A DNA stretch of 64,000 nt from Methanothermococcus thermolithotrophicus DSM 2095 (GCF_946463545.1 NZ_OX296583.1:1642497-1706496), one strand, 5' to 3'; shown: positions 8,578-18,985, numbered from the stretch's first letter. Numbers and translations: made by a program. The notes: a model not told the origin generated them from the letters alone.

Positions 8578-9988
8578 GTTTTCTCCTTCTTAGTTTTTTA
8601 AGAATGTTATCTATTTTGTCATTACATGTTAAATCAACAACAGTAATGCCTTTATTTCTTAAGTTTTTAATGACTTTTTTCCTACTTAGGTAGTGATCAT
8701 AAAGTAGTTTTAAAATTTCTTCGTCTATCTCATGTTCTTTAATGTTTAGAGATGGGGAGTAAACAGCATACACTATTATCTTAAATCCCTTTCTAGTTAA
8801 CATATTTACACTTTTTAAAAAGGGAGATATATTTGTATCCAAATCTGTGAATATCATTACAGTCCCGGCGTTCATCTTGATAAGTCGTTTTGCACATTCA
8901 AAAATTCCAAAACATCCTTTTTTACTTTTAGATAAATATGAATGGAGTATAAAATCCTTGTTTTTATTGTCCTTGTATAGTGTTATAGGCGAAGGATAAT
9001 ACTTATCCAATAAAATAGGTTTGAGATTCAATAATTCCTTTTCCATTATATTTTTTAGCTTGTTTTTTTCCAAATATATTGACTTCAATATCCTGTAATC
9101 GTCGTGTATAAAAAGATGTTGATCGTTTTCGCTATCCGAGCTCTTTAAAAAACTCATCAAAATATCAGTTACATAGTTGATTTTATTTTTATTTTCATCA
9201 ACACTTTTTCTCATACTATATCCTGCGTCTAAAATATAGTAAATAGGACTATCCCCTCTGTAAGTCATCTTTCTTACAATTAACTCGTTGATACATATGG
9301 ATTTTTTCCAGTCTATTCTCTTAACATCCTCTCCAAATTCGTATTTCTTTAATTCGTCAATTTCAGGCTCTGTAATAAATTTAATTGTTGAATTTAACAT
9401 TGCCTCTTTTTCAATACTATGTTTTAATCCTTCAACTGATGGCATCACTTGAAATACAAATGATTTAGAATAATAGTGGGAGTTTAATTCCATTTTATCA
9501 AATATATTTCCTTCCAACAGGATATTTAACTCTCCTTTCCTGTGGGGTGTTACTTCAACAAAATACTCCATATATTCCATGTTTTCGTCAAGTTTTTCAT
9601 TTATCACCTTGATTGTTCCATTATTCGATTTAAATAACATGTATGGGATTATATTTTTTGAATATAGTTTAAAAAGAATAATTGAAGGATGATGTTCTTT
9701 TAATTTTATATTATTTGAAACCAAATCCCCTGAGAAAGGTCTTGATTTTTGGGATCCAACACTTTTAAAAAGGGTTGGGTCGTTAGGATTTTGCTCGATT
9801 AGGGAATATTTAACAGGAGAGGCTTTAAAAATCATGAGGTTTTTATGAAACATTTTTTCTGTAAAATAGGAGTATATAAATATAAATGCTCCCAGTAGGG
9901 TGGGGTATAGATTACTTAAAATATATCCATTGGCATAAAAAATTAATGCAGTTACCAAAAGTATTTTATTGTACAATGTTTTATCCAT
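8570..9988 (-). CDS. DUF58 domain protein
   Basis: A 472-residue protein with two short N-terminal hydrophobic segments, an immunoglobulin-like middle region and a C-terminal von Willebrand A-like DUF58 domain. The DUF58 hallmark is YEFGEDVKRIDWKKS, followed by PIYYILDAGYSM, which replaces the usual D-x-S-x-S metal site with DAGYS. TVMIFTDLDT fits the later strand of the VWA fold. It sits between moxR and a small membrane protein, the usual MoxR/DUF58 arrangement, in which the ATPase is thought to act with the DUF58 protein on a client complex. The client is unknown. Confidence 0.82.
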   Translation of the reverse strand: MDKTLYNKILLVTALIFYANGYILSNLYPTLLGAFIFIYSYFTEKMFHKNLMIFKASPVKYSLIEQNPNDPTLFKSVGSQKSRPFSGDLVSNNIKLKEHHPSIILFKLYSKNIIPYMLFKSNNGTIKVINEKLDENMEYMEYFVEVTPHRKGELNILLEGNIFDKMELNSHYYSKSFVFQVMPSVEGLKHSIEKEAMLNSTIKFITEPEIDELKKYEFGEDVKRIDWKKSICINELIVRKMTYRGDSPIYYILDAGYSMRKSVDENKNKINYVTDILMSFLKSSDSENDQHLFIHDDYRILKSIYLEKNKLKNIMEKELLNLKPILLDKYYPSPITLYKDNKNKDFILHSYLSKSKKGCFGIFECAKRLIKMNAGTVMIFTDLDTNISPFLKSVNMLTRKGFKIIVYAVYSPSLNIKEHEIDEEILKLLYDHYLSRKKVIKNLRNKGITVVDLTCNDKIDNILKKLRRRKHV

Positions 9989-10088
9989 TAAATCCCCTTG
10001 ATACCCTTATCTTGTTTATGGTATATATTGTTGGTTATTATGGTGCTTCCACAACCATATACTCGGTTTAAGCATAATTATCTATTAA

Positions 10089-11012
10089 TTATCTAAAATC
10101 ACCTTTTGGTACTTCTACATTGTTTACAATATCTTTTAATATTTCTTCTGTTGAACTCTCTTCCTCATAATCAACTACCAACCTATGAGAAAGAACTTTT
10201 AAAACATTGTTTTTTACATCATCTGGAATTACATATGTTCTACCATCCAAATAGGCATGAGCTCTTGCTACTTTTAATAAATGAACACCTGCCCTTGTAC
10301 TTGCCCCTAATGTTATTCTATCATCTTTTCTTGTTGCAACAACTATGTCCCTTATGTAGGTCAATATTGGTAAAGAAACATGAATTTTTTTCACTTCATC
10401 ACAAATACTATTCAATATTTCTTTGTTTACAATCGGTTTAACTTCTTCTTCGATTTCCATGGTTTTTAATTTTAGTACATTCAATTCATCCTCTTCATCC
10501 AAATAATCCAAGGATAATTTCATCATAAACCTATCCAATTGAGCAACTGGCAGTGAATAGGTACCTTCAAACTCTACAGGGTTTTGAGTGGCAATAACGA
10601 TAAAAGGTTTTGGTAAATTGTATGTTTTTTTACCGACCGTGATACTGTTCTCTTCCATACTTTCTAACAATGCAGATTGGGTTTTTGGAGACATTCTGTT
10701 TATTTCATCCACTAAAACAAGGTTAGCAAATAATGGACCTTCCATAAATTCGAATGTTCCAGATTGTAACTTATAAATATCCCCTCCGGTAAGATCTGAA
10801 GGAATTAAGTCAGGTGTCCCCTGTATTCTAGAAAACTTTAAATTTATACATTTTGCAAATGATTTTGCCATTGTGGTTTTTGCCAAACCTGGGAGCCCTT
10901 CAATTAATATATGCTCATTTGATATCAAACACATGAATAGATCGCGAATAACCCCATCCATTCCTACGATATTTTTTTTTAGTTCGTTTCTAATATTTTG
11001 GAACACATTCAT
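10089..11012 (-). CDS. MoxR-family AAA+ ATPase
   Basis: A 307-residue AAA_3 ATPase. It shows Walker A GLPGLAKT (about residues 40-47), the MoxR segment FSRIQGTPDLIPSDLTG, Walker B LVLVDEINR, the sensor segment VIATQNPVEFEGTYSLPVAQLDRFM, and the C-terminal lid. These are classic MoxR features. The start is ATG, overlapping no neighbour; DUF4350 lies 72 bp upstream and DUF58 100 bp downstream in the same direction. It probably remodels or loads a complex containing the DUF58 protein. Confidence 0.92.
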   Translation of the reverse strand: MNVFQNIRNELKKNIVGMDGVIRDLFMCLISNEHILIEGLPGLAKTTMAKSFAKCINLKFSRIQGTPDLIPSDLTGGDIYKLQSGTFEFMEGPLFANLVLVDEINRMSPKTQSALLESMEENSITVGKKTYNLPKPFIVIATQNPVEFEGTYSLPVAQLDRFMMKLSLDYLDEEDELNVLKLKTMEIEEEVKPIVNKEILNSICDEVKKIHVSLPILTYIRDIVVATRKDDRITLGASTRAGVHLLKVARAHAYLDGRTYVIPDDVKNNVLKVLSHRLVVDYEEESSTEEILKDIVNNVEVPKGDFR

Positions 11013-11084
11013 AATTTCACTTTAAAAATCTTGTTGTTTTTTTTAACTATTTAGTTAATTCAATTTATAATACACTATTCTATT

Positions 11085-12071
11085 TTACTTTATTTTATCT
11101 AATATCTTATAAACTATATCCTTGCTCATATTATATTTTTCTGCCATTTTAAAAATTTCACTTTTTTTGTTAGATTTCATACTTGAGCTCTTCTCCTGTA
11201 TTTTAGATATGACCTTACGAAGGATCGAACTAGATAGGATTTTATTAAAGATATTGCCAATATTTTCTGTTATGGTACTAATTAACAATATGAATATCGA
11301 TAGATACATAATAGAAGTTGGAAGGATGTTATTTTTCACAGTTATTGTTACTATATTTTGAGGATTTACATCAGAATGATGAAACTCATCGATATATATT
11401 ATCTTATTTGTGTAGTTAAAGTACGATTTTAAAAACTCATTATTGTATGTAAATAAAGTATTTGTAAATAGATCAGGATCTGAAATTAAAATTATTTTTC
11501 CATTCCCGTATTTTTTCTCTATTATTATAGGATAAGATCTCTCACTTAATGGAATTGGGTACTTATTTACGTTACTTGAGGAACTTGAAGAGAGTATGGT
11601 CTTCCCATCCCCATCTATTGATGTTGGGTTATTTAACACTACATAACTATCAAATATATTACTATTCCCTATTGCAATAGGTCCGGCTAAATCGTAAAGT
11701 GGTTTTTTCAAGAATCTATTTGATACATTCATCGATTTCAAAAGGGAGTTTCCCTTGTTAAAGTCATCTGCGACAACAAGAATATTTCCGGCATATACGT
11801 AATTTCTTAAAAGGTGCCCTTCATCCTCAGAGAACTCCACATCTGGGCCTATTATAAACAAAATTGAATTATCCCTTAAATTAGAATATGGATATATTAA
11901 CGGTTTTATAGTATTGCTATTGTGCATTAATTTTAAAAAGTTAGAACACCCATTTTCTTGGGTGTTAAATATACTGTAAGTTTGGGTAGTTTTAATGGTA
12001 GGAATTAATAACGGCATAGTAACAAAACCAACCAATATCACCATTAAAATTATATAGTGTTCTATTTTCAT
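11085..12071 (-). CDS. DUF4350-like membrane protein
   Basis: A 328-residue protein with an N-terminal membrane anchor (residues 8-26), a long extracellular region, a second membrane segment near 250-268 and a basic cytosolic tail. Motifs LLRNYVYAGNILVVADDF, KYGNGKIILISDPDLFTN and IYIDEFHHSD match the DUF4350 pattern (a GATase-like fold). It is first of the DUF4350-MoxR-DUF58-membrane protein operon, in which a transglutaminase or DUF4129 protein is often a further member. The DUF4129 tail now found at 24408 may be that missing piece. Confidence 0.75.
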   Translation of the reverse strand: MKIEHYIILMVILVGFVTMPLLIPTIKTTQTYSIFNTQENGCSNFLKLMHNSNTIKPLIYPYSNLRDNSILFIIGPDVEFSEDEGHLLRNYVYAGNILVVADDFNKGNSLLKSMNVSNRFLKKPLYDLAGPIAIGNSNIFDSYVVLNNPTSIDGDGKTILSSSSSSNVNKYPIPLSERSYPIIIEKKYGNGKIILISDPDLFTNTLFTYNNEFLKSYFNYTNKIIYIDEFHHSDVNPQNIVTITVKNNILPTSIMYLSIFILLISTITENIGNIFNKILSSSILRKVISKIQEKSSSMKSNKKSEIFKMAEKYNMSKDIVYKILDKIK

Positions 12072-12238
12072 ATACGCACCCTAAAGTTTACTTCTAAAAT
12101 TTTTAAATGAAGTTTATAAAATAGTTTTTTATTGTTACACTTCTGGTATTTGCACTATTTATGGTTTGATATAGTTAAACTTAATTTTTTTATGGAAGTT
12201 AGTTTAATTTATTAATTTAAATTTTTAAAATAAAAAAG

Positions 12239-12250
12239 TTTATATATTAT
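12239..12250 (+). promoter_or_regulatory. Probable TATA box of the nifH promoter
   Basis: TTTATATATTAT follows a purine-rich AAAAAAG that could act as BRE. Transcription would start some 25 bases downstream, just before the first of two NrpR-type operators, the layout known for methanococcal nif promoters. Confidence 0.65.
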
Positions 12251-12275
12251 AAATACATATGTCTGCTTGTTGACA

Positions 12276-12289
12276 GGAAATATATTTCC
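12276..12289. promoter_or_regulatory. NrpR-type operator 1 of nifH
   Basis: GGAAATATATTTCC is a perfect palindrome matching GGAA-N6-TTCC, the site bound by the nitrogen repressor NrpR in Methanococcus maripaludis. It lies just downstream of the TATA box, where binding would block the polymerase. Confidence 0.85.
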
Positions 12290-12308
12290 GTGTAATTAGC
12301 ATAATATG

Positions 12309-12322
12309 GGAAATATATTTCC
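12309..12322. promoter_or_regulatory. NrpR-type operator 2 of nifH
   Basis: A second identical GGAAATATATTTCC lies 33 bp (about three helical turns) after the first and 32 bp before the nifH start. Tandem sites on one DNA face fit cooperative NrpR binding. Confidence 0.85.
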
Positions 12323-12333
12323 GAACTAAATAA

Positions 12334-13209
<876 letters not shown>

Positions 13210-13279
13210 TTTGTAAAAATGAAAATTAAATTAATTAATGACTCCGCTATTAATTTTTAATAACTGATATGGTGACATA

Positions 13280-13597
13280 ATGAAGATGATAAAGGCAATT
13301 GTTAGGCCAGATAAAGTTGATGATATTGTAGATTCCTTAGAAAACGCTGGTTATCCAGCATTTACAAAAATAAACAGTGTGGGAAGAGGTAAGCAAGGAG
13401 GATTGAAGGTTGGTGAAATATTCTACGATGAATTGCCAAAAACCATATTATTAATTGCTGTAAATGACGACGAAGTAGATGAAGTTGTGGGATTGATAAA
13501 ATCTTCAGCCAGTACTGGAAACTTTGGAGATGGTAAAATCTTCATCCAACCTATTACTGAGGCATATACAATTAGAACCGGAGAAACAGGAATTTAA
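13280..13597 (+). CDS. nifI1: Nitrogenase regulatory PII protein NifI1
   Basis: A 105-residue PII-family protein. With NifI2 it switches nitrogenase activity off in response to ammonia or low 2-oxoglutarate in diazotrophic methanogens. It starts MKMIKAIVRP, has a T-loop region shorter than in GlnB, and ends GDGKIFIQPI...IRTGETG, the family signature. It starts at ATG after GGTGACATA, 70 bp after nifH; that gap contains an imperfect AT-rich inverted repeat. The position between nifH and nifD is diagnostic for NifI. Confidence 0.95.
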   Translation: MKMIKAIVRPDKVDDIVDSLENAGYPAFTKINSVGRGKQGGLKVGEIFYDELPKTILLIAVNDDEVDEVVGLIKSSASTGNFGDGKIFIQPITEAYTIRTGETGI

Positions 13598-13611
13598 TAG
13601 TTGGTGAAGTT

Positions 13612-13998
13612 ATGAAGGAGGTTATAGCAATAATAAGGCCCAATACAGTTTCAAAAACTGTAAAAGCACTTGATGTAGTTGGTTTTCCAGCAGTAACAAT
13701 GGCCGAGTGCTTTGGAAGGGGAAAACAAAAAGGATATTTTTCAGCAAATCTACCTGAGATTGTTGATATCCAAAAGATCATAGAAGAAGGAGAAAAGGAA
13801 GGAAGATTTATCAAATACATTCCAAAGAGGCTGATATCCATAGTGGTGGACGATGCTGATGTTCCTTTGGTTGTTGGAATAATCTCAAAAGTAAACAGAA
13901 CAGGAAGTTTTGGAGATGGACGTATATTTGTTTTACCAGTGGAAGAGGCCATTAGAGTAAGGACCGGAGAAACTGGAGAAATAGCCATAGGAAACTAA
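13612..13998 (+). CDS. nifI2: Nitrogenase regulatory PII protein NifI2
   Basis: A 128-residue PII paralogue, partner of NifI1 in the hetero-oligomer that binds NifDK. It starts MKEVIAIIRPN, has a longer T-loop (FSANLPEIVDIQKIIEEGEKEG) than NifI1, and ends FGDGRIFVLPVEEAIRVRTGETG. It lies 14 bp after nifI1 with a GGTGA site immediately before the ATG. A 189-bp structured gap separates it from nifD. Confidence 0.95.
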   Translation: MKEVIAIIRPNTVSKTVKALDVVGFPAVTMAECFGRGKQKGYFSANLPEIVDIQKIIEEGEKEGRFIKYIPKRLISIVVDDADVPLVVGIISKVNRTGSFGDGRIFVLPVEEAIRVRTGETGEIAIGN

Positions 13999-14034
13999 AT
14001 TAGTATAAAACGATCAGTGAATCAAAGAAACAGT

Positions 14035-14102
14035 GGGAAATCAAAAAAGTTATTTACGGGAGCGAAGCGGAGGTTATCCCTCCAAGAATTACTCGATTTC
14101 CC
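14035..14102 (+). promoter_or_regulatory. Structured intercistronic region between nifI2 and nifD
   Basis: GGGAAATC (14035-14042) pairs with GATTTCCC (14095-14102) and encloses a smaller hairpin, GGAGG-TTATC-CCTCC (14069-14083), next to AGCGAAGCGGAGG. I see no reading frame or NrpR-type site here. It may be an attenuator or RNA-processing site that sets different nifH-nifI and nifDK levels. The structure is visible; the role is inferred. Confidence 0.45.
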
Positions 14103-14187
14103 AATTTTCAGCCCATTTTAACATATTGGAAATCGAAGGTTCCCATATATCTTATGCTTCGCTAACGCTCAGAAAAGGTGAGAATAT

Positions 14188-15624
14188 ATGCCATACATAT
14201 TATTAGATTGTGATAAATTTATTCCAGAAAGAATGAAACACACGTATGTTTACGATCCTGAAGAAAATATTCTTCCAGCATGTAATACCAACACAGTTCC
14301 AGGAGACATGACTGAAAGAGGCTGTGCGTTTGCTGGATCAAGAGGTGTGGTTGGAGGGCCTATAAAAGATGCTATTCACATGGTTCACGGACCGATAGGA
14401 TGTGCCTACTACACCTGGGGAACAAGAAGGGCATTATCTGATAACGAATTCCACAGAAGATACTGCTTCTGTACTGATATGCAGGAATCAGATATCGTAT
14501 ACGGCGGTGAAAAAACACTGGAAAAAGCATGTCTTGAAGTCATGGAGGAATTCCCAGAAGCTAGCGGTACATTCATATATACAACATGTCCTACGGCATT
14601 AATCGGGGATAACGTAGATGCAATAGCAAGAAATATTGAAAAAGCTACAAAAAAACCTGCTATTGCTATTAACAGCCCTGGTTTCTGTGGTGTATCTCAG
14701 TCTAAGGGTCACCACGTTTTCAACATGACATTCTACAAATGGTTGAAATTAAAAAGAAAGGAATTCCCAGAAAAATGTATGCCTGAAGAGGAAAAAACCC
14801 CTTACGATGTAGCTCTGATCGGGGACTACAACATGGATTGGGATGTTGCAGTTATCAAGCCATTACTTGAAAAAATTGGATGCAGATATGTGACAACATT
14901 CACTGGAAATGCATCATTGGATGAGCTCTTCCAGTTAATGGATGTTAAATTAAACATAGTACACTGTCAAAGATCAGCTGAGTATATTGCCCAGATGATA
15001 AATGATGGATTTGATATACCATATACAAGAGCTACATTCTTTGGGCTGTCAGATATAGCTGAATCACTTTACGATGTTGCTAAAGCTCTGGATTTACCAA
15101 AAGAAAGAGTTGACCAGGTTATAAAAGAAGAAATGGAAGCCATACAACCTAAACTTGACTACTATAAGTCAAAATTGGAAGGAAAAACCTGTATGGTATA
15201 TGTCGGGGGACCAAGAACCTGGCACTGGATAAAAGCTATGAAAGATCTTGGGGTCGAATACGTTGCTGCATGCTGTACATTCTCCCACACAGATGATTAT
15301 GAAAAGATGAACAAGAACTTCAAAGAAGCTGGAATAAAAGACATATTAGTTATAGATGCACCAAATGAACCAGAACTTGAGGAAGCAGTAAAAACACTTG
15401 ATCCAGACTTTATGCTCGTAGGATTAAAAGAAAGATACTTATTCAGAAAATATGGAGTTCCAACAATTAATTCCCACTCTTACGAAGAAGGTCCATATGC
15501 AGGTTACAGAGGATTTGTGAACTTTGCAAGAGACGTTTACAAAGCGGTATGCCACCCAGTATGGAATGTGTTAAAAGAAGGTGAGGATAAATTCAAAAAC
15601 TTTAAAGGGGATTTAAATGAGTGA
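14188..15624 (+). CDS. nifD: Nitrogenase molybdenum-iron protein alpha chain
   Basis: A 478-residue alpha subunit of dinitrogenase. P-cluster ligands lie in GCAFAGSRG, GPIGCAYYTWGTRR and TTCPTALIGD. The FeMo-cofactor Cys is in ACCTFSH and the cofactor His is in the C-terminal NSHSYEEGPYAGY segment. The protein is shorter than proteobacterial NifD, as in other methanogens. It starts at ATG after GGTGAGAATAT and overlaps nifK by 8 bp. ACCTFSHTDDYEK supports a Mo-type enzyme, and no vnfG/anfG delta subunit is present. Confidence 0.97.
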   Translation: MPYILLDCDKFIPERMKHTYVYDPEENILPACNTNTVPGDMTERGCAFAGSRGVVGGPIKDAIHMVHGPIGCAYYTWGTRRALSDNEFHRRYCFCTDMQESDIVYGGEKTLEKACLEVMEEFPEASGTFIYTTCPTALIGDNVDAIARNIEKATKKPAIAINSPGFCGVSQSKGHHVFNMTFYKWLKLKRKEFPEKCMPEEEKTPYDVALIGDYNMDWDVAVIKPLLEKIGCRYVTTFTGNASLDELFQLMDVKLNIVHCQRSAEYIAQMINDGFDIPYTRATFFGLSDIAESLYDVAKALDLPKERVDQVIKEEMEAIQPKLDYYKSKLEGKTCMVYVGGPRTWHWIKAMKDLGVEYVAACCTFSHTDDYEKMNKNFKEAGIKDILVIDAPNEPELEEAVKTLDPDFMLVGLKERYLFRKYGVPTINSHSYEEGPYAGYRGFVNFARDVYKAVCHPVWNVLKEGEDKFKNFKGDLNE

Positions 15625-17023
15625 AGTCAACGCAGGCGAAATCTGTTACGTAAAAAAACAGAGAAAAGGAACAATTAATCCAAACAAAATATGCCAACCG
15701 ATAGGAGCAATGTGGGCAACAGTTGGTGTAAAAGGTACAATTCCATTTGTTCAAGGTTCCCAGGGGTGTACCACCTATGTTAGGTATGCATTCAACAGAC
15801 ACTTTAGGGAACCTGTATCTATAGCTACAGCATCTTTCCACGAACATGCTGCAGTATATGGTGGTATGAGCAACCTTGTTGATGGTTTGACTAACTTGGT
15901 AGCAAGGTATGATCCATATTCAATATCAGTAATTACAACGTGCTCCTCTGAAACCATTGGGGATGATATAGAATCATTCATAAGGGCGGCTAAAAAGAAT
16001 ATTGCCAAAAAATTAGGTGAGGAAAAGGCAGAACTACCAATCATTCCAATCCACTGTCCATCATACCAGGGGAGCCACGTCACAGGATATGACAATGCAG
16101 CAAAGGCTTTCATCAACTACCTTGCAAAAAAAGATGATGAGAAAGAACCCCATAAAATAAACATTATTCCAGGATTTGGTGTTAACCCTGGAGATATACT
16201 TGAGATAAAGAGAATGCTTGAAATGTTTGGATTAAAGGATCGTGAAGATTACTCAGTATTATTCGATATAAGTGAAACTCTCTACCAACCACTTAGAGAA
16301 CCGCTTGGTGAAATACCACACTTCCCAAGACTTGGAACTGAATTGGACGAATTCGTAGATTCTGCAAATGCAAAAGCTACCTTTGCCCTATGTAGAACTG
16401 CTGGAGGAGCTGGTGCAGAAATACTCAGAAGAAGATACAAAGTTGATGCATATTATGGATTGCCAATAGGCTTGAAGAACACCGATGACTTCGTAATAAA
16501 TGTTGCAAAGGTCACAGGGAAAAGTATTCCAGATAAGCTCCTTGATGAAAGAGGTAAACTTATAGATGCAATTGCTGATACCATACATTATACAATGGAT
16601 AAAAAAGTAGGTATATTCGGTGACCCGGACTTCGTAGTTGCAGTAGCAAGATTCTGCTGTGAAATTGGGATGAAACCGGTTGTTGTAAATACACAGACAC
16701 CTTCAAGAACATACCAAAAAGAAATGGAAGCTATTGCCAAAGAACACAATGTTGGCATTGAAGTGCAGTTCTCAGACCTTTGGGACTTTGAGAAGTCAGT
16801 TAAAGAGAAGGAAGTAGATTTACTCATAGGACACCCAAGAGGTGGAGTACCAATAGCCAAAGATATGGATATTGGACTTGTTAGAATGGGATTCCCAATA
16901 TACGATAGAGTTGGGCACTTTAGATGGCCTATGGTAGGATATATGGGAACTTTAAGATTCTTTGATGATATAGTAAACACAATACTTGATACGAAAGTCC
17001 CATGGGATCAAAAACAACAGTAA
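15617..17023 (+). CDS. nifK: Nitrogenase molybdenum-iron protein beta chain
   Basis: A 468-residue beta subunit. P-cluster cysteines are seen in ICQPIGAMWA, GSQGCTTYVRYAF and TTCSSETIGDD. The N-terminus is short, without the roughly 50-residue extension of proteobacterial NifK. Its ATG lies inside the nifD 3' end, so translational coupling is likely. The C-terminal GFPIYDRVGHFRWPMVGYMG segment is typical. Confidence 0.97.
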   Translation: MSEVNAGEICYVKKQRKGTINPNKICQPIGAMWATVGVKGTIPFVQGSQGCTTYVRYAFNRHFREPVSIATASFHEHAAVYGGMSNLVDGLTNLVARYDPYSISVITTCSSETIGDDIESFIRAAKKNIAKKLGEEKAELPIIPIHCPSYQGSHVTGYDNAAKAFINYLAKKDDEKEPHKINIIPGFGVNPGDILEIKRMLEMFGLKDREDYSVLFDISETLYQPLREPLGEIPHFPRLGTELDEFVDSANAKATFALCRTAGGAGAEILRRRYKVDAYYGLPIGLKNTDDFVINVAKVTGKSIPDKLLDERGKLIDAIADTIHYTMDKKVGIFGDPDFVVAVARFCCEIGMKPVVVNTQTPSRTYQKEMEAIAKEHNVGIEVQFSDLWDFEKSVKEKEVDLLIGHPRGGVPIAKDMDIGLVRMGFPIYDRVGHFRWPMVGYMGTLRFFDDIVNTILDTKVPWDQKQQ

Positions 17024-17044
17024 TTAGTAAAAAAGGATGATATC

Positions 17045-17368
17045 ATGTCTGATATGAAGATTAGATTGGCGAAGTTCTATGACAAGATGGGGAGAGCAGT
17101 AAATGATGGCGATGAATTTGTGTATGCCACATTTCAGATAGGAAAAGAAGATAAACCAGTTGAAGGGGATGTACTCGTACAGGTAACCAACCTTAAAGGA
17201 ATTCCCATAATTGTAGCAAAATACATCATTGAGAAATACGGCTATGGTGGTTATGGAAAACCAAAAGATGTAGGTAGTCTTGATGATGTTAAAAAATTTG
17301 GAGTTCCAGAAGAAACCATAGAAGAAATAAGGAACATTTGTAAATCCAAAGGTATTGACTGGATCTAA
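17045..17368 (+). CDS. Unknown nif-operon protein of 107 residues
   Basis: I do not recognise this protein. It is soluble, has no cysteine until CKSK near the C-terminus, and has a Gly/Tyr-rich loop (KYGYGGYGKPKDVG). Its N-terminal half looks like beta strands (FVYATFQIG, VEGDVLVQVTNLKGIPI) and its C-terminal half looks helical (VPEETIEEIRNICKSKG). It starts 21 bp after nifK and is certainly cotranscribed. The position between nifK and nifE suggests a role in cofactor insertion or as an accessory of NifDK. It does not resemble NifX, NafY or AnfG/VnfG by eye. Confidence 0.75.
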   Translation: MSDMKIRLAKFYDKMGRAVNDGDEFVYATFQIGKEDKPVEGDVLVQVTNLKGIPIIVAKYIIEKYGYGGYGKPKDVGSLDDVKKFGVPEETIEEIRNICKSKGIDWI

Positions 17369-17443
17369 TGCTTGGATATGCTACAATTACGATGTGCTGC
17401 AATAATTCATAACTGATTCATAACTGCCACTTTTTCCCTATTG

Positions 17444-17462
17444 GTGAAACCTCTGGTTTCAC
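17444..17462 (+). terminator. Perfect stem-loop between orf107 and nifE
   Basis: GTGAAACC-TCT-GGTTTCAC is a perfect eight-pair hairpin followed by ACATTTTAAATATT. It lies in a 218-bp gap inside the nif operon, so it may be a partial terminator or 3' stability element that lowers nifEN expression relative to nifHDK. No NrpR-type operator is seen before nifE. Confidence 0.5.
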
Positions 17463-17586
17463 ATTTTAAATATTAATATTATTGTGAGAATTTACCTGCG
17501 AGAAATGTTGGTTATTTGAGTATTATGTTTATCATGATTATTAATTAAAGATTATTTAAAAGGTTATTAATAAATCGTGTGATACT

Positions 17587-18909
17587 ATGCCTTACAAAGT
17601 ACTTAACTGTGACAAAGAAAGACCAGATCGAACTATGCACTGTACTGTTAAAAGTGAGGATGCTGTTATCCCAACCTGTTCTAAATTCACCTTACCGGGT
17701 GATTCTAGTGAAAGATCATGTGCATTTCATGGATGCAGGGTAGTAATATGTAACCAAATAAAAAACGTGGTTCATCTAGTACATTCTCCCATGAGCTGTG
17801 CATACCATTCATGGGATTACCGTTCCCAATCATACGGATACGGATTTACAACAGATCTTCAAGAAAGCGATATAATATTTGGTGGTGAAGAAAAGTTATT
17901 TGAAGCCATATTAAAGGCTGCAGAGGAGTTCAATCCTGATGCAGTTTTTGTATATGAAACATGCACTCCAGCACTAATAGGAAACGATATACAATCTGTA
18001 GCAAAAAAAGCCAGTGAAAAATTAGGGATACCAGTACTAGCTTTTAATTGTGCAGGTTTTAAAGGTGCAAATCAGAATGCTGGGCATAAAATAGCAAACG
18101 AACAGCTCTTTCAATTAATAGGTACCCGAGAGTGTGAAACCACACCTTACGATGTAAATCTTATAGGAGATTTTGGTGTAAAAGATGCAAAGGTTATAGA
18201 GGAAATGTTGGGTAAGATAGGAGTTAGAGTCTTATGCTCATTTACAGGTAATGCATCTATTGACAAAATAAGGGTCATGCACAAAGCAAAGGTCAACATC
18301 GTACACTGCATGAAAAGTTCAATGAATTTAGCCAAAATGATGAGGGAAAAATATGGAATTCCCTATGTGACTGCAAATTTCTTTGGTATTGAAAGCTGTT
18401 CAACTGCGCTGAGACGAATAGGCATGGTTCTTGGGATAGATGAAGAGAAAATTGAAAAGGTTATAAGTGAAAATCTAGAACAAGTGAAACCAAAATTGGA
18501 GTTCTTTAAGGAGAAACTTGAAGGTAAGAAGGTCTTTATATGTCACGGTGCTCAGAGGGTTCTTCACTATATCAATCCTCTTAAAAATGACCTTGGAATG
18601 GAAATAGTAGGAATAGCCACTTACTTTGGAAATGAAGAAAATTACGAGAAAATACTTAAGAGGGTTCCAGAGGGGACCATCATAATTGACAATCCAAATA
18701 CTCACGAGCTCGAAGAGATAATACTTGAATGTAAACCTGATATATTCGTATCCGACAATAAAACAAGGCAGCTCCTATACAAACTTGGAACTCCATTCAT
18801 ATACGGAAGGGGGATAAAAAGAAGTTATGTAGGATTTGATGGCTTTGTAAATTTTGCAGAGGAAGTTTATGGAACGGTTAACTCAAAGGTCTGGAAACTT
18901 ATACGATAA
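17587..18909 (+). CDS. nifE: Nitrogenase cofactor scaffold protein NifE
   Basis: A 440-residue homologue of NifD that pairs with NifN as the scaffold on which the iron-molybdenum cofactor is matured. Cluster-ligand positions are conserved in RSCAFHGCR, SPMSCAYHSWDYR and ETCTPALIGND, and the fold follows NifD throughout (FTGNASIDKI, GRGIKRSYVGFDGF). The cofactor Cys region ATYFGNEENYEK lacks the NifD cysteine, as expected for a scaffold. It starts at ATG after GTGTGATACT, a weaker binding site than its neighbours. Confidence 0.95.
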   Translation: MPYKVLNCDKERPDRTMHCTVKSEDAVIPTCSKFTLPGDSSERSCAFHGCRVVICNQIKNVVHLVHSPMSCAYHSWDYRSQSYGYGFTTDLQESDIIFGGEEKLFEAILKAAEEFNPDAVFVYETCTPALIGNDIQSVAKKASEKLGIPVLAFNCAGFKGANQNAGHKIANEQLFQLIGTRECETTPYDVNLIGDFGVKDAKVIEEMLGKIGVRVLCSFTGNASIDKIRVMHKAKVNIVHCMKSSMNLAKMMREKYGIPYVTANFFGIESCSTALRRIGMVLGIDEEKIEKVISENLEQVKPKLEFFKEKLEGKKVFICHGAQRVLHYINPLKNDLGMEIVGIATYFGNEENYEKILKRVPEGTIIIDNPNTHELEEIILECKPDIFVSDNKTRQLLYKLGTPFIYGRGIKRSYVGFDGFVNFAEEVYGTVNSKVWKLIR

Positions 18910-18985
18910 TTTAGTGAGCCATAAAACTGTAGATTGTGAAATGATTAATGTGATTAATGTCGGGAAAGGGTTATGAGGTGAAATT

